A stretch of DNA of 64,000 bases. Origin: Alternaria dauci. Taxonomy: Eukaryota > Ascomycota > Dothideomycetes > Pleosporales > Pleosporaceae. The notes under the pieces are model-generated. The model was not told where the DNA came from. It did no database searches and was given only the letters and a program-made list of their open reading frames with translations. Of this stretch, positions 33,005 to 45,737 are shown in pieces (within the stretch, counting starts at the first letter, position 1; every line of letters starts with the position of its first letter). Made by a program: the position numbers and the translations under genes. Location of the stretch: assembly GCF_042100115.1 (NCBI RefSeq), contig NC_091273.1, positions 2,790,001 through 2,854,000 on the forward strand, written 5' to 3'.

Positions 33005-35044
33005 CTATGCATCGACAACCTCCTTCATCTCAGCCAAATCACCCTTCTCGTCGCCCCTAGCATGCATCTTCCTCGCAACCTCGTCTGTAAGATACTGCTC
33101 CACATTAGGTGAGAGCAAAGCTGCCACAATAAGAAGTACACCAAAAGGAAGTGTGCAGAGATATACAGTTCGGAAAGACAATGCGTATGCGCTCTTCACA
33201 GCCTGACCTGTTGCTGCGATGATGTCGGGTGATATACCAGGTACAGCGCTAAAGTCACCCAACGTGATACTAGTCAACAACGCGGGGAGCGACGCTTCAG
33301 GAAGGCCTGCAGCTAACGCAGCCGGCATGACCTTTTGAGGGATGTACTTGGCTGATTCAGTGGCGAGTATCGATGAGTACATGCTCGTAGCTATGGCGGA
33401 AAGACCAGTCCGGATAGCGCCCATGACACCAGTCACCAGACCAATATCGGCAGGATCCCAGAGATAGGCTGTACTGGAGAGTGTGAGATTCTCAATGTAG
33501 CCTGCAGCAATGGTACCGATCAACAGTAATGCGGTTGTGCGGTCTTGTGTCGTTTCATTCGAAGCAGCAATAGCGGCGACAAAGGCTGTAGTGATGACTG
33601 ACGCGACCGTCATTTGGATCTTCATCCGCGGAAGGTAGCGGACACCAGCGCCTCCAAGGATTTGTCCGAGGAGAAGGCCACCACCAACAGCGCACTAGAT
33701 GTTGTTAGCAGAAACGATAAATGGGCAGAGACGTTCGTAGGCCTACCGAAAGCCATCCAATCTTCGTGATATCCGTGGTGAAGAGCGAAGAGACCATCGT
33801 TGGCCAGATGATTGAGTTTGCGTAATATACGATGGCTGCCAGACTAGCACAAGCGACATTGGCGTCATACTCGATGTTTCTGAACAGTCGCAAAGGAATG
33901 AGGGGATACTCGAGCCCGGGAGCATGAGCCTCCCAGAAGCAGAATGCGACTAGAGTACCAAAACCAGCAAAGAGTGCTCCTAGTACGTGTCCGCTCTTCC
34001 AGGGGTATGCTGACCCGCCCCAGTTCAAGCCGATCAGGAACACGACGAGACCGGTCGAGAACAAGAAAATGCCAATCCAGTCAAGTGTTTTGAGTTGTTT
34101 CAGTTTCGATTTACCGCCGACGTGGAGCATTTCCTAGGATGCTTAGTCTACTATATGACTACTCAATTTGGAGATGCTTACATATGTTGGTGGGAAGTAG
34201 AAGAAGAAGTATAAAACAATTGCGAGTACGTTGACAATGCATCCAAGGATGTAGCACCATCTCCATTGCAGCTCAGTAGTCTGGTAGAGGGATCTTGCTA
34301 CTGGAGGTCCGAATACAGCGAAAGGGACCGAAGTCGATAGCACAAAAGCGTTCACAGGACCTCTTACGGAATTCGGAACGAGCTCGCCAAGGATGATATG
34401 GAACGACAGTTGGCCGGCTGCGGCAAGTCCATTGATAGAGTTTGTCGCCTAAGAAGGAGTCAGCATCGTGTATAGAACCCATGGTTGCCATAACATACGA
34501 TCAGCATGTTGATGCTTTGTGCGCTTGCCCCAATAATGTTTCCAATAAGACCGAGTATTGACGAGCAGATGAAGAACCATCTGCGACCGAAGATGTCCGA
34601 CAAACGGCCAACAAGCGTGAAGCCGATGGCAAATCCAGCCGTCCATGAGATGCCGACCCAGATGATATCCGGTGATGGTCCGATCGCGGCGTTGATGAGA
34701 CTCAGCGTATTCGCAGGAAGAACCCACCCTAGGTAGCTGGATGTTTCTTAGCAACTTGTTTTCAAGTTTTGTTTGGGAGAAGAACATACCCAGAGATTTG
34801 CGCCAGACATGTTGCCTTCATCAATCGTAAGAATACTCCTTATTAATGATTATGATTGACTAACCACTACAGTACCGATAAAATTCATGGACGTGAAGTA
34901 TGACTTGCCCAGATCAGCGGTATGACCACCAAGGGCTTCTTGAGCGACATGGTCGTGGTGAAGGCCATGACTGCTCGCAGTGTGCTGATGGGTGAGACTG
35001 GGATCAATCGTGACCTCTTCGCGATACTGCTTCTCTTCAGCCAT
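33005..35044 (-). CDS. MFS efflux transporter, TRI12 family
   Basis: Six exons: 35044-34865, 34815-34790, 34736-34499, 34448-34182, 34133-33747 and 33694-33005, giving 595 residues. Exon 2 is only 26 bases. Spliced text around it reads CLAQISGYLGWVLPANTLSL, the TM1 region of the TRI12 (fungal trichothecene efflux pump) family. The MFS motif between TM2 and TM3 is LVGRLSDIFGRRWFFI, and the TM5 region follows with GELVPNSVRGP. About 14 hydrophobic helices fit the DHA2-like topology. N-terminal His-rich cytosolic leader. Family members export trichothecenes, siderophores or drugs at the plasma membrane; nothing in this window indicates the substrate. All donors are GT and acceptors AG. Confidence 0.9.
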
Positions 35045-36329
35045 TTTGGAGTGAAGTTGGTTTGATGTCAAGAGACTGTGTGGAAGGGTGCGCAAGGAAC
35101 GCAGAGACTGAAGGTGTGCAACCACACTGGGGTCTGGGTCATCTTTATCATACACAAGCTGCCCACAAACCATGGGTTGTAAATCCGGGGTTCCCTAGAG
35201 CCATGTGGAGTAAATGCTTGGTGAGGCAGGTTCCAGATAGCCGGGAGAACACTGTCGTGTATGCGCCATGTTTTCGGGATCTGGAGTAACGATCATCTTG
35301 TCTACATAGGGACAAGTCTTCGTACGTCGATTGGTATTTTGAGCGTCTCCATGGGGCCAGAATGCTATGCGCAAGCTAGATTCACGTGCTTTGGCGTCGA
35401 CAAGCGGAGGCTCTCGCTTCGGGGGTAGTCGGTAGAGGCCGAAAGCATCGAGGAGATGCCCCTGGGCTGTGTCCGGGTGACGGTATCCGGGAGTCCCGTG
35501 GACCTGCTCTTTAGAAAAGGCACCCTGTAGACTACCAGCTATGATTCCTATGGCATGTACGCGTTGTAACTGCCCAGCAGGCTTCTGTACGTAGTGAGCA
35601 TGCAGTGCTTGCCGCACAGCAATCTATTCCAAAGTCCGTGGTTGCATAATCACCGAATGCTCGAAGCAATGATCGTCTAATGTTTCCCGCAGGCAGGACC
35701 TAATGTGTCCGGTCCGCCTTCGACAGTCGTTAACCGGGTTATACTGCTTGTCTAGCGGGACATAGATGCGGGGTCTGGACTGATGTTCTGCTTCAGCTAC
35801 CCCAGAATCTCAGGAGCCCATTTCCAATTCGCTCGCGCTATTTGAGCGTCTGCGCACGTTGATGAATATGATTGTAGATGCCGGCATATTGTATGATGGA
35901 ACTCGCTTGGCTGTGGCATTGCCAGTGCCCTCGCATGCATTTCGATACGGAGCATTTTATTGATATACCATGTTCAGTCTGGGGTAAGCGACGCGACGCG
36001 ACGCGAAGAGGTTCAGGGCTGATGTTCCCCGCATTTGCATTCCAGGGACAAGATGGGAATGATGCTGCGAGACGGAGGACGAGCCATGAGAGGCGTAGCT
36101 ACGATAGTCCTGGAGCTCCAGATGTAGGAGTCATGACTGGGGGTAAACTTGGATGATGGGGTACCATAAGCGGATAGTTGCGCCACCTAAGCGTGATTGG
36201 GCGTTCTTGGTCAGGGTCCCCACTCAAAACTTTTGGTGATTCACATGTCGCGACTTGAACTCACTCGCGACGACTTGGGATACTCGTATAGTCCACCACC
36301 TACACCACGTTCGCTGAATACCGCACATC
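35045..36329. promoter_or_regulatory. Long divergent intergenic region, MFS transporter / RPC34
   Basis: About 1.3 kb between two starts. A short GCGAC tandem (about four copies, 35988-36006) lies in it. Open frames are short and lack motifs. Confidence 0.45.
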
Positions 36330-37492
36330 ATGACTTCAGTAGTCGCGCCCTCACCGGCACCCAAAGAGGAACCCGTCGAGACGGCCGCCAACGAAGTCAT
36401 CAGCCCCGCCGATGCTCTCTACGAGAAATGCGCGCAACGGCCGGCGGGCCAGATCTTCTTCCAGCGCGATCTCTCCAACATGCAAGTGGCTGATACTATG
36501 GCCCAGCTAACAGACTTGTTGCAAGAGCTATGTGACCGCCATCTGTTGAAGCTCATGACATTTGAGGGCGACCCATGCTGGAAGCTACGGACAAGAGAAG
36601 ACGCCGACAAGTATGTGTAACTCTGTACAGCTACGTGTGCTTGAACTTTTCTGACGAGCATGTGTCCTCCAGACTGCGGCGACTTACACCCGACGAGCGT
36701 CTCCTCTACCACCACATCGATCAAGTGCAGGCTGACGGCATTTGGTCGAAAGCCCTCCGGTCGAGAACCAACGTCACCCAACAGACCCTTACAAAATGCC
36801 TCAAGAGCTTGGAGTCGAAGGACTTGGTCCAGTCAGTCATGAGTGTCAAGTACCCAAATAGGAAGATGTACTTGTTGAAGCACCTGAAGCCATCAGAAGA
36901 TATTGCAGGTGGGCCGTGGCAATCCGAGGGCGACTTTGACACTGCGCTGATCGACACAATATCGGGCATCGTCGCCCAGCATGTGGAGAACGAGACTTGC
37001 ATCAGGGTACCAGGAAATTGGAACGACTATGAGATAGCAGGCGACAGGACGGCTGCTATCGCCCAAAAGAAGGCCGAGGTACTGGGAGCCGTACGGGACA
37101 TAGAGGAAGCCCCAGCCGTAAAGCCCTACAACCCATCCCGAGACCCAAACACATCCAAGCTGGTTCATCGGCACAATCCGCAGTACCCAACAGCTTCCTC
37201 TGTAGCCGACTGGCTCAACTCAAAAGAAATCCTGCGAGGCAAGACTGTACGCGAGGATGACATGGAACAGTTGTTGGAAATGATGGTACTTGATGACCGG
37301 CTCGAGAAGATCTCTGGTACTAATTACCGAACTGTACTACGAGCCACCGACACCAAGGTCTACAACGGCTTTGTTGATGCACCATGTGGTAACTGCCCCG
37401 TCTTTGATCTTTGCGGGGACGAGGGTGAGATATCAGCAAGAACGTGTGTCTATTTTGGCCAATGGCTAGAGACTACATCCGAGGAAACCTAG
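36330..37492 (+). CDS. RNA polymerase III subunit RPC34 (Rpc6/POLR3F)
   Basis: Exons 36330-36610 and 36673-37492 with a 62-base phase-2 intron (GTATGT ... CTCCAG) give 366 residues. Tandem winged-helix domains cover about residues 25-175 (QIFFQRDLSNMQVADTMAQL; LLYHHIDQVQADGIWSKALR; KYPNRKMYLLKHLKPS). A third domain precedes the C-terminal cysteine cluster CGNCPVFDLC ... ARTCVYF (about residues 334-356), which binds a [4Fe-4S] cluster in RPC34. The subunit helps open the promoter and recruit TFIIIB at tRNA and 5S genes. The splice reconstitutes ADKLRRLTPDERLLY cleanly. Identification is strong. Confidence 0.94.
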
Positions 37493-37992
37493 TCACTTCA
37501 GAACACACCAGACCATGAAAATTTCTAGTGGGGGAAGTTTGGCCGTCCACAGGGTAAGATTACGAGCTTCACCCAACATGCATAGCGCGGAGTTCTGGTT
37601 GTCAGCATTTGCACGGGGGATCGAAACGGTATACCCATATATTCAGAAACAATTTTCAACAACACCTTCCTATTTGACCTGTTAATGCTGAAGATAACTC
37701 GGGTCAGGTGTCTGATAACATTCGCAGACATTTGCTGAAAGGTCCATGCCTGATGCTCTAACTCTCCGACAGCCTGTCATATAATGTCTCCGAGGTGATG
37801 AAGAGCTCCACTCGGAGACATTCGTCGAGGACCAAGAGTGAGACGGTCGGGGGCATCGCATTTACATGAGCTGCACACGCCCATGTTCAGTACGTTCCGC
37901 ATAGCATACCGACTTCTACTCCACCTCAAACAAAACACCCGTTTGCAATCTTTCAGTGAAAAGTACCTGGCTCTTTACGTCTAAACACCAAC
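37493..37992. promoter_or_regulatory. 3' flank of RPC34 and 5' flank of the methyltransferase gene
   Basis: 500 bases with a pyrimidine-rich stretch just before 37993. No gene recognised. Confidence 0.4.
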
Positions 37993-38912
37993 ATGGCCGA
38001 CTTCCTTGACGCCGAAGCCGCGCAAAGGTACAAGAATGCCGAGAACGCTACCGGCCCTTATGCCAAAGCCATCGTCGGACAATGTGGGATAGTTGCATAT
38101 TTGGACTCAGGAGCCGAAGCCAATGTCCTCGACTTTGCGTGTGGAACTGGGGTCGTGGTGCAGAACCTCTACGACACTATTCCGAAGGAGAGATGGAGAC
38201 AGCTCAAAGTACTGGGCGCTGATATCAGTCCGCCGATGCTGGCATACTTGAAAGCGCGAGGAGAGAAGCAAGGATGGATGGGTTTGGAGACGAAAATTGT
38301 GGATGGAAATGTGAGTTTTCCCTTGTCTGTACGAGTCGCAGCACTGTTTCCGATACTAACGTTTTCTCAAAGGGCGACTTCACTGAAACTCTCCCAAAGT
38401 CCTCATTTACGCACATCTTTGCTACATTCGTCCTGAACATACTCCCAGAACAGACCCTCTCGCATTTGTGTTCTCTCCTACGCCCAGGGGGCTTCATAGC
38501 AGTAGCGACATGGTCTGCCATGCCTTGGCATGGTCTCCTCACGCGCAGCATCTCGCTCATGAACGCACCACAGCCTTATTCACCTTCTTACGAGGAGCTC
38601 CAAGAGAAAATGTGTGGACCCTGGGCTGCCGAATCCTATGTGGCACAACAGCTTGAAGCTGCGGGGCTACAGCGAGTAGACACGTCGACGCAGAAGGAAA
38701 GCATCCGCGCTGGGACGCCCGAGGTGTTTATGGCGAGTATGCAGTTTCCGCTACAGTTTGTGGCAAGGACATGGTGGGGGAATGAGCGAGATGGAGTTTT
38801 AGAGGAGTTGAGTGATGCTATGAGGGGGATTGTAGAAGAGGAGATTGGAGAGGACGGTGAGATGGGGATGGAGTTTGATGGGATTATGGGATGGGGGTGG
38901 AAGAGTGGTTGA
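37993..38912 (+). CDS. SAM-dependent class I methyltransferase
   Basis: Exons 37993-38310 and 38373-38912, 62-base phase-0 intron (GTGAGT ... TCAAAG), 285 residues. The SAM-binding loop is VLDFACGTGVVVQNL (about residues 44-58), followed by the acidic ADISPPML and, after the splice, DGNGDFTETLP and FTHIFATFVLNILPE, motifs of the Rossmann-like methyltransferase 11/25 group. LLRPGGFIAVATW is the post-II strand. Substrate is unknown; such proteins occur in secondary metabolism, quinone and lipid methylation. The C-terminus is acidic and glycine rich (EEIGEDGEMGMEFDGIMGWG). The ATG at 37993 puts motif I at the usual distance. Confidence 0.88.
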
Positions 38913-39293
38913 GGCTAGGTACTGCTTGACATGTGAAAGGCGGAACAGTCTCCGTCTGTACCAAACATCCCAATTTCCCTGACGACGTGCATCATGGTGG
39001 TAAACTCGTACATAAGGTAACTCTTAATAGCTTTTGGTAGCCTCTGGATGTGCAGTCAGGTCTCAAGTTCAGGTGATACTATTCCTAGCGCCAAGACGCA
39101 CGTTCCCGCAAGCGTTCCATCCTCATGACGATCAGCCGGCGCGACATCTCGTGGCCTAGGGGCTGAGCGACGGATCGACTGCTTGACTCTACCGTCAACG
39201 CCATGTTCCTTTGAGCAGGCCAACACTCTTTTAGTCTGCTTACAACCTTTACCCTGAAATCACAATCGACATCCCTTTCTTGCAACCGCGAAC
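38913..39293. promoter_or_regulatory. 5' flank of the alkaline phosphatase gene
   Basis: 381 bases without a gene; pyrimidine-rich toward the start codon. No Pho4-type site was confirmed. Confidence 0.4.
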
Positions 39294-41142
39294 ATGTCTG
39301 GCGCTCGGCCTCTCTTCTCAGGGCGCCCATCTTCGGACACCAGCGGCGATCGCGACATAGCAGAGGAAGATGCCCTGCTCACCGGCCAGCGAATAGCGCG
39401 CACGGAAAAGGAAGGACCACGGTCCTGGAAGTTCTGGAGGGAGATAGGTCTGTTTGTCTGGGCTGTCATCGCAACGGCCGCCGTCATCGTACTCGCCGTC
39501 ATCTTCCAGCAGTCAGGTTCCGACTCCAAGACTTCACATGCGAGTGGAAAGAAGAACCTGATCTTCATGGTATCGGATGGCATGGGCCCCACCTCGCTGT
39601 CACTCACGAGATCCTTTATGCAATACAAGAATGGCGCGCCCTTCAACGAGCAACTCGTTATCGATCAGCATCTCATCGGACAGTCGCGGACCCGTTCTGC
39701 CTCGTCTCTCATTACCGATTCGGCAGCAGGTGCAACGGCATTCTCGTGCGCACAGAAGAGCTACAACGGTGCCATCTCTGTCACACCCGACCACGAGCCA
39801 TGCGGCACGGTGCTGGAAGCGGCCAAGAAGGCTGGATACATGACGGGTCTTGTTGTTACTACGAGGATCACAGATGCGACACCCGCCTGCTTTGCGGCTC
39901 ACGTCAATATGCGATCAGAGGAGGACCGTATTGCAGAACAGATGGTCGGAGACTACCCCCTTGGCCGCGTCGTGGATCTGATGTTTGGAGGTGGACGATG
40001 CCACTTCCTGCCCAACTCGACTGTCGGTTCCAGTTGTCGCGCGGACGACAGGGACATTGTGGACTTGGCCAAGAAGAACGGATTCAACTACATCTCTGAC
40101 CGCGCGGGCTTCGACAACTTGAAGGGAGGAGCTAGTCTCGACCTGCCGATGTTGGGACTATTCGCCGAAACTGATATCCCCTACGAGATCGACCGCCGCA
40201 ACGAGAACGACATCTACCCGAGCTTACACGAGATGGCTGAGGCTGCCATGAAGGCCCTCAGTGATGCGACGAGGGACAGCGACAAGGGCTTCTTCCTCAT
40301 GATTGAAGGCTCGAGAATTGACCACGCAGGCCACCACAACGACCCTGCTGCCCAGGTAAACGAGGTCCTTGCTTACGACAGGGCCTTTACGAGTGTGCTG
40401 GATTTCATCAAGCACGAGAAAACACAGACGGTCATGGTCTCGACATCGGATCACGAGACTGGCGGTCTGGCTGCTGCTCGTCGTATGTTCTATCTACCCC
40501 TTTGGTAGGAACCGTTACTAACGATCAACAGAACTCCACGCGTCTTACCCCGAATACCTCTGGTACCCCTCTCCTCTCGCAAACGCCTCCCACTCCGCTG
40601 AGCGCCTCGCTATCGAATACACAAAGCACCTGCTTACCGACCCATCCGTTGATGAGACGGCCGACTTTGTGCGCAAATCCATCACATCCGGTCTCGGCAT
40701 CTACGACTACACCGAAAAGGAAGTTTCTGGCCTTGTCACCGAACCGGCCACAGCCTTGTACCAATACGCAGACATGGTATCCCGCCGTTCACAGACTGGC
40801 TGGTCGACCCACGGCCACAGCGGTGCGGACGTCAACATTTACTCATCTGACCCCAAGGCTGCCATGGCACTTGTGGGCAACCACGAGAACACTGAGGTCG
40901 GTGACTTTTTGCGCGACTACTTGGGTGTAGATGTCGAATCCGTTACCAAGGAGCTCAGGGAAAAGGGCACCGGGTTGACGGTACTCGACGTGAATGGTAC
41001 AGAGGTCAGCTGGATGGGTAAAGTGCCTGAAGAGGGCCAAAGACTGGATGGCCAGACGCATTTGGCGAGCTATGGGGGAGACTTTAAGAAGAGAGGTGAC
41101 GGTGGTGTTGTACATGGGGAAGCGTGTGGATGTGGACATTGA
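39294..41142 (+). CDS. Vacuolar repressible alkaline phosphatase (Pho8-like)
   Basis: Exons 39294-40482 and 40532-41142, 49-base phase-1 intron (GTATGT, branch TTACTAACG, acceptor AACAG), 599 residues. A cytosolic N-terminus with EEDALL (a di-leucine type sorting signal like those used by AP-3 cargo) precedes one signal-anchor helix at about 51-71. The catalytic metal-binding MVSDGMGPTS and phosphorylated Ser143 in ITDSAAGATAFSC follow; GSRIDHAGHHNDP and STSDHETGGLA bind zinc and magnesium. Type II topology puts the enzyme in the vacuole lumen. It removes phosphate from small esters during phosphate recycling. The C-terminal HGEACGCGH tail is unusual. A TA repeat follows the stop directly. 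Confidence 0.94.
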
Positions 41143-41159
41143 TATATATATATATATAT
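41142..41159. repeat. (TA)n microsatellite
   Basis: About nine TA units starting at the last base of the phosphatase stop codon, so within the 3' UTR of that gene. Likely length-variable. Confidence 0.9.
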
Positions 41160-41353
41160 TTTTAGCGTTGTTTGGGCATAATTCTGGCGTTTTGGATGTT
41201 GAGACTTTAGGAGATACCGGTCGTTAGAGACTATTCAGATTATGGCGTCAATTCATTGATTTCCAGCTTTCGCTTTGGTTCGTCTCATAACATTGTTCCA
41301 ATAACACCTTGTCTTAAAGATGGATGGAGCAGGCTGCTACTACCAAACCACAG

Positions 41354-42724
41354 TCAAACCAAACACTCGAGGAATCCCTCACTCCTCCAGCTCCACTTGC
41401 TACTCCTGACATCTTTCTCTGCATGGCTGTCGCTACTCGTCCCACTCTTTCTTTCTCTCGCCCGCTTTCTTCTCCGCCCTAGTCCAATTCCCAACTCCTC
41501 CTGGCTCACAGTGGGTAAGTGTCCTGATGCCACTTGTGTCCCATTCAAAGACCCCGACTTGATACTCTTCCTACTCGACCTTGACCTTACATCCACATCT
41601 CTTGGTGGATATTGCCAATCCGTTAGTTCAACCTCCGTTTTATCGTCCCCTTTCCTTCTCGCACGTAATCTGGACTTAAATCTCTCCAATGTCTCGCCCT
41701 CAAGCCTTCTAAAGACCTTCTCATCCAGAATACCCCATAGTCTGCTTACGAGTGCACACAAATGCCACAGAGCAAGTATCACCGCGCCAGTCGCCGAACA
41801 ACCCCCGGCGCTATGTATACGCCAATTAATGCGGGTGCAACGCTCATGCAGTGTGGATGATCCGACGCGGAATTGCCAGAGAGGGTAATCGTGTTCGTCG
41901 CAGAAAAGGAGGCTAGGGCGAATGTTTGCCGCATAGTTGTAGACGTGGGAGACGAGGGTCAAGATCATGATTATGTCCCAGAGGCTGAGCAGGATGTGGC
42001 GGGTTAGGGACGTATAGGTCGAGTGGAGGAGGGGGTGGTATGTGTGCGGACTGAGCGGAGAAGGTGGTGATGGCGTAGTTTTCGGGTTCTCTATCCAGTG
42101 AGTGGATGAGCAGGATTGAGGTACATGCTGTGGTGTTGCTGGACGGCATTTCACATCGTGGGCGGAGTCTTGCGAGTCGTCTTTTCCATCTCGTGTTCCA
42201 AACCATCCGATATGTCGTTTCCGCCATGCTTCGAGGCTCTGCCGTACACTGTTCAACCATGCTTTGATAGCCCTGCGCCTCTTTCCCACATCCCTCCTCC
42301 TTCGCACCGGGTGTAACTGATCAGTGTACCACTCTACACAGAGCAACGCGTGCAATCCATCGAGCGGTACCTGCTAAGTTGTCAACTCCCACAGTTTCTA
42401 ACCATTCAATTTCCCGTCCTCATATTATTGTAGTCCTTACTCCCCGCTCCAGCACCCAAATATCCGCAAACTTACAAACAAATAGACAGCTACCCAGCCG
42501 AGCATCTCTGCGCCCTCGAACAACTGTCCAACGAACGCCTCTCCCCAAGCCGGTGGCATGTGATAGTCTTCGATATCCCATACAGCAGTCGTGTGCGATA
42601 TGAGTTGCATAACAAGGAGAATGACGGTGCTGGATATGAGTATGTGAATTACGATTTGAGCTTTCAGGACAGACAGTCGACGGTTGTGGGGAGCGGTGAT
42701 AATGGAGAATGACGTGGAGGACAT
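41354..42724 (-). CDS. Hypothetical four-helix membrane protein
   Basis: Exons 42724-42476 and 42370-41354, 105-base phase-0 intron (GTAAGT ... TTAGCAG), 421 residues. The splice reads GWVAVYLFVPLDGLHALLCV, continuous hydrophobic text across the junction. Predicted helices: about 21-43, 71-95, ILLSLWDIIMILTLVSHVY in the middle, and TGAVILALWHLCALVSRLWG. Between helices 2 and 3 is a long polar, Arg-rich loop with PSPPSPLSPHTYHP. The last 110 residues are basic and Ser-rich (GLGRRRKRARERKSG), likely cytosolic. No family recognised. It converges with the phosphatase gene 3' end. Confidence 0.75.
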
Positions 42725-43233
42725 GGCGGTATGGAGGTTCGGTATCGTGGCTGAATGACTGCACAGATATGACGCGAGAACGTGATGATGTGGTGGGTAA
42801 GACGCTGTTCTAAGATAAGCGGCCGTTCGCAGTTGCCACTAGTTGTTGGAGAAAGCGCAGGTGGTACATGCTGAGGTAGTTACGATACGACTAGGCATTC
42901 CATGTTAGGATCTATCCGCCATGTTGACTGTGCTATCGGAGACAGCATGCCTCGTCGTAGAGATGATTATGATGAAATGGAAAAGTCAAAGCATGTCCAA
43001 CACTGAGAATATACACTCAAGGTATATGCAAGTACGAACCCATAATGTTTTGCTTGAAGTCACAGCGATTACCAGAAAGCAGCCAAAATTGATATTGATA
43101 GCATAATCTCCGCAGGTAACTCCCAAACGCCACGCTAAATACGACAGTGGGTTGCAAATTGAATACCCCAATAGCACTGGAAAGATGAAAATGATGGCCA
43201 TTTATCCAACTGAAAACGACAACTTTTAGCCAT
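42725..43233. other. Intergenic spacer
   Basis: 5' flank of the membrane-protein gene and 3' flank of the Zn2Cys6 gene. AT-rich around 42950-43200. No gene seen. Confidence 0.45.
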
Positions 43234-45737
43234 TCAGACACCAAAGTCGTTTCCAAAATTACCGCTACCGTACGTCCAATCTGGCTGGGTATCCAACAAC
43301 CACGATACAGAATCAAACATCTCGAAACTATTCGCGCTAGCCATGCCGTTTGTTAACTGAAGCGGCATACTCAGGGTGTTGACGTGCGGGTTGAAGTTTG
43401 GAAGAGTATGGGCTGGATTCTCAACAACACCAGGGGGCGGTGTAGAGTTGCTGGATGAGTCCGGGTTGGTGGGGTTCGTCATGACCGTGTTTTCGAGTTG
43501 TTCCGCAGAACCGCTGACCTGTGCCTCTCGCCAGCGCCATGCGCAATCGAACACGACACTCATGCTCATACGACTGCGAATGATGAGACCGAGAGGATCA
43601 TCTAGCATACCTATACTACCTTTTCTCTGATTCTGCTGGTGGTGTTGCTGCTGGTTGTGGTGGTTGAACATGGAATTCATCCCTGAGTTGCTGAGAGATG
43701 GTGATTGTGAGAGGCTGTGTAGGCTGCGTCCGCGAGAACTCTCCTTCCATAGTTGCGCCAAGACTTCGGCGAACCGATCCAGGAGATCGTTCGACCACAC
43801 TTTGGACTTCCTCAGCGCATCCACAGTTTGTAGGACGAACTGGCGACCTTTGTCTGCGGGGAGTTTGCTGGCGAAGTCTGAGTTGAGGAGCTTGAGCAAA
43901 GCAAATCCGGCTGCAAGAGCCATTTGCATGACGTAGTACGGAACGTATAGTAGCCTCCCTTCACGCTGCAGTTTGAATACGCGCTCGAGGTAGGCCGTTG
44001 CAGCAAAGTACAATGCGACAAGATCGTCTCGTCGCTCGAGGCGAGGTTCCGGATTGAAGAATGAGTACAGGTGGAGATGTAGTGAAACTGCATAGTGGTA
44101 TAGGTCTTCTAAGCCTGTTGAAGAGGTCAGGAATATCTCAGTGTGGCCGAGGTCATTGGACATACCACTGTCTACTCCGTCCAGGGAGCTGTTCTCTTCC
44201 TTTACGCGCTCTTCCTTCAGACGATCCGCTTCGAGGCTCATGTAGCTTATCGCGGCACCTTCGGCAAAACGATGGCTGTTGGAAGAGTACAGGAGCTTGT
44301 TGATCCTGCTCGCCGCCATTTCCTGGCGCAGGCGGACAAAAAGTGTTGGTGGTATTATGCGCATGTGCTCTTCATCGTCCACTTTGAACTCTAGCGTCGA
44401 ATCGTAAAGCGTTATCGAAGGCTGTCCGTTTCCTGTAGAGACACTATGACACATTAGCCTTTGCGGTATGCTTTTGAAAAGTATCAAACTCACGTTTGAG
44501 CAACAATGTTGCAGACTGCCCATGTCCGCAGCCGATCATGTATATCCTCGCGCCGCAGCTGCATCTTTGTCCTAGAAAAATCGTCTGGGTGCGTCGGCTG
44601 ATGCAGACCAATCTGCATGGCAACCTGCATCATGGCGCCGCATAGTATGAAGGTTGGATCTGTCACTGTCCGCTCTGCCGGAAGTGGCCAGGTGCAGAGT
44701 AGACATAGCGCCTTGACTACATGATGGTTCGGCTGGTTTCGAATCGAATCCCAGATCAGATCGCTCAGCGGCTTGGAGAGATCCTTGAGAAGAGACGGGC
44801 GTGGTCCATAGCGCCGCGCTGCGACAGCAACTATTGCCCAGAATAGGAGCTTGTGATCTTGCGAGTAGTATTCGTCTGGCGAGCGCACTTGGTCTAGGAA
44901 TGGCAGGAATGGATGGTATAGCTGGAAGTATTCGGCGAACAGCTCATTGACCTCGCCGTGACCGAGGCGCACTTCGCCTGTACCAAGCGAGAAGATCATG
45001 GGCGAGCCGCTGCGCAGGTCTAGTAGAGACGTCGCTGCCACTTGTGTATGCTGTGTCTGCAGGTATGCTTCATCTTCGACTTTGAGGACCGGGCCGGGAG
45101 TGAAGTTGTGGTTGTCTGAAGTTTGCTGGGGAGCGTTCAAGACAGGCTGATTGGGCGTGGATTGGCCCTCGTACATGGCGAGACGCTCGCGCAAGTACTC
45201 CATCTCCTTCTCCATCTCGGCATTCCTGTTGCGCTTCCCGACACGCTTAAAGTTGGGTTCGATTACGCATCGCAGGTTCTGCTTCTGACATCGCGCGCAA
45301 CTGACGAAGGGATCTTGCTGGACGTTACACTTGAGCTGCAGAAGCACAATTAGCGGGAGCCTGAAACATTGACGTCTGACAGCCTCGTGGTTGGTGGTGG
45401 CAGGCGCACTGAGAGAAAATGTGAATCATCGTAGACGGACGCACTCGTGCCTGGGCGAGAGCTCACCAACAGGCGCGTGTTCCTCTATGGCGTCATACAT
45501 GTATAAAATTATCCTTACTTTCTGCTGGCGACACTCGTTGCACGCGCGCTTCACGGCGGTATTGCGCCGCGACGACGACGAGGGCCGCGTATCGCCGTCG
45601 CCATTCTCTTCGTCGTCGCTGGATGCGGAGCGCTTGAAGCCTCGGGTGTGTGTGCTGTTGGGGCTTTGGAAGGGATGCGGCAGGCCTGGAAGTCCTGGCG
45701 TCGTGGGTGACATGGAATGCAGCATATTGCTGGACAT
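43234..45737 (-). CDS. Zn2Cys6 fungal transcription factor
   Basis: Exons 45737-45519, 45335-44494 and 44443-43234 (introns 183 and 50 bases) give 756 residues. The binuclear zinc cluster is split by intron 1: CNEC in exon 1, then KCNVQQDPFVSCARCQKQNLRC, spacing C-X2-C-X6-C-X9-C-X2-C-X6-C, cysteines at 66, 69, 76, 86, 89 and 96. A short coiled coil (EMEKEMEYLRERLAMYE) follows, typical of the dimerisation element. The middle region (YFQLYHPFLPFLD, FWAIVAVAARRYG, ALCLLCTWPLP, GLHQPTHPDDF) matches the fungal_trans-type domain of the Leu3/War1-like group. A Gln/His-rich stretch and an acidic, aromatic C-terminus (WLLDTQPDWTYGSGNFGNDF) suggest an activation domain. Its targets are unknown. Confidence 0.9.

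Noticed and set aside
35195..35617. 140-codon minus-strand open frame upstream of the MFS gene
   Set aside because: No recognised motif, signal peptide or splice link; lies in the divergent promoter.
6446..45737. CYP58-like P450, TRI12-like pump and Zn2Cys6 regulator as a trichothecene-type gene cluster
   Set aside because: They are 25 kb or more apart, separated by housekeeping genes, and no terpene cyclase, PKS or NRPS is present.
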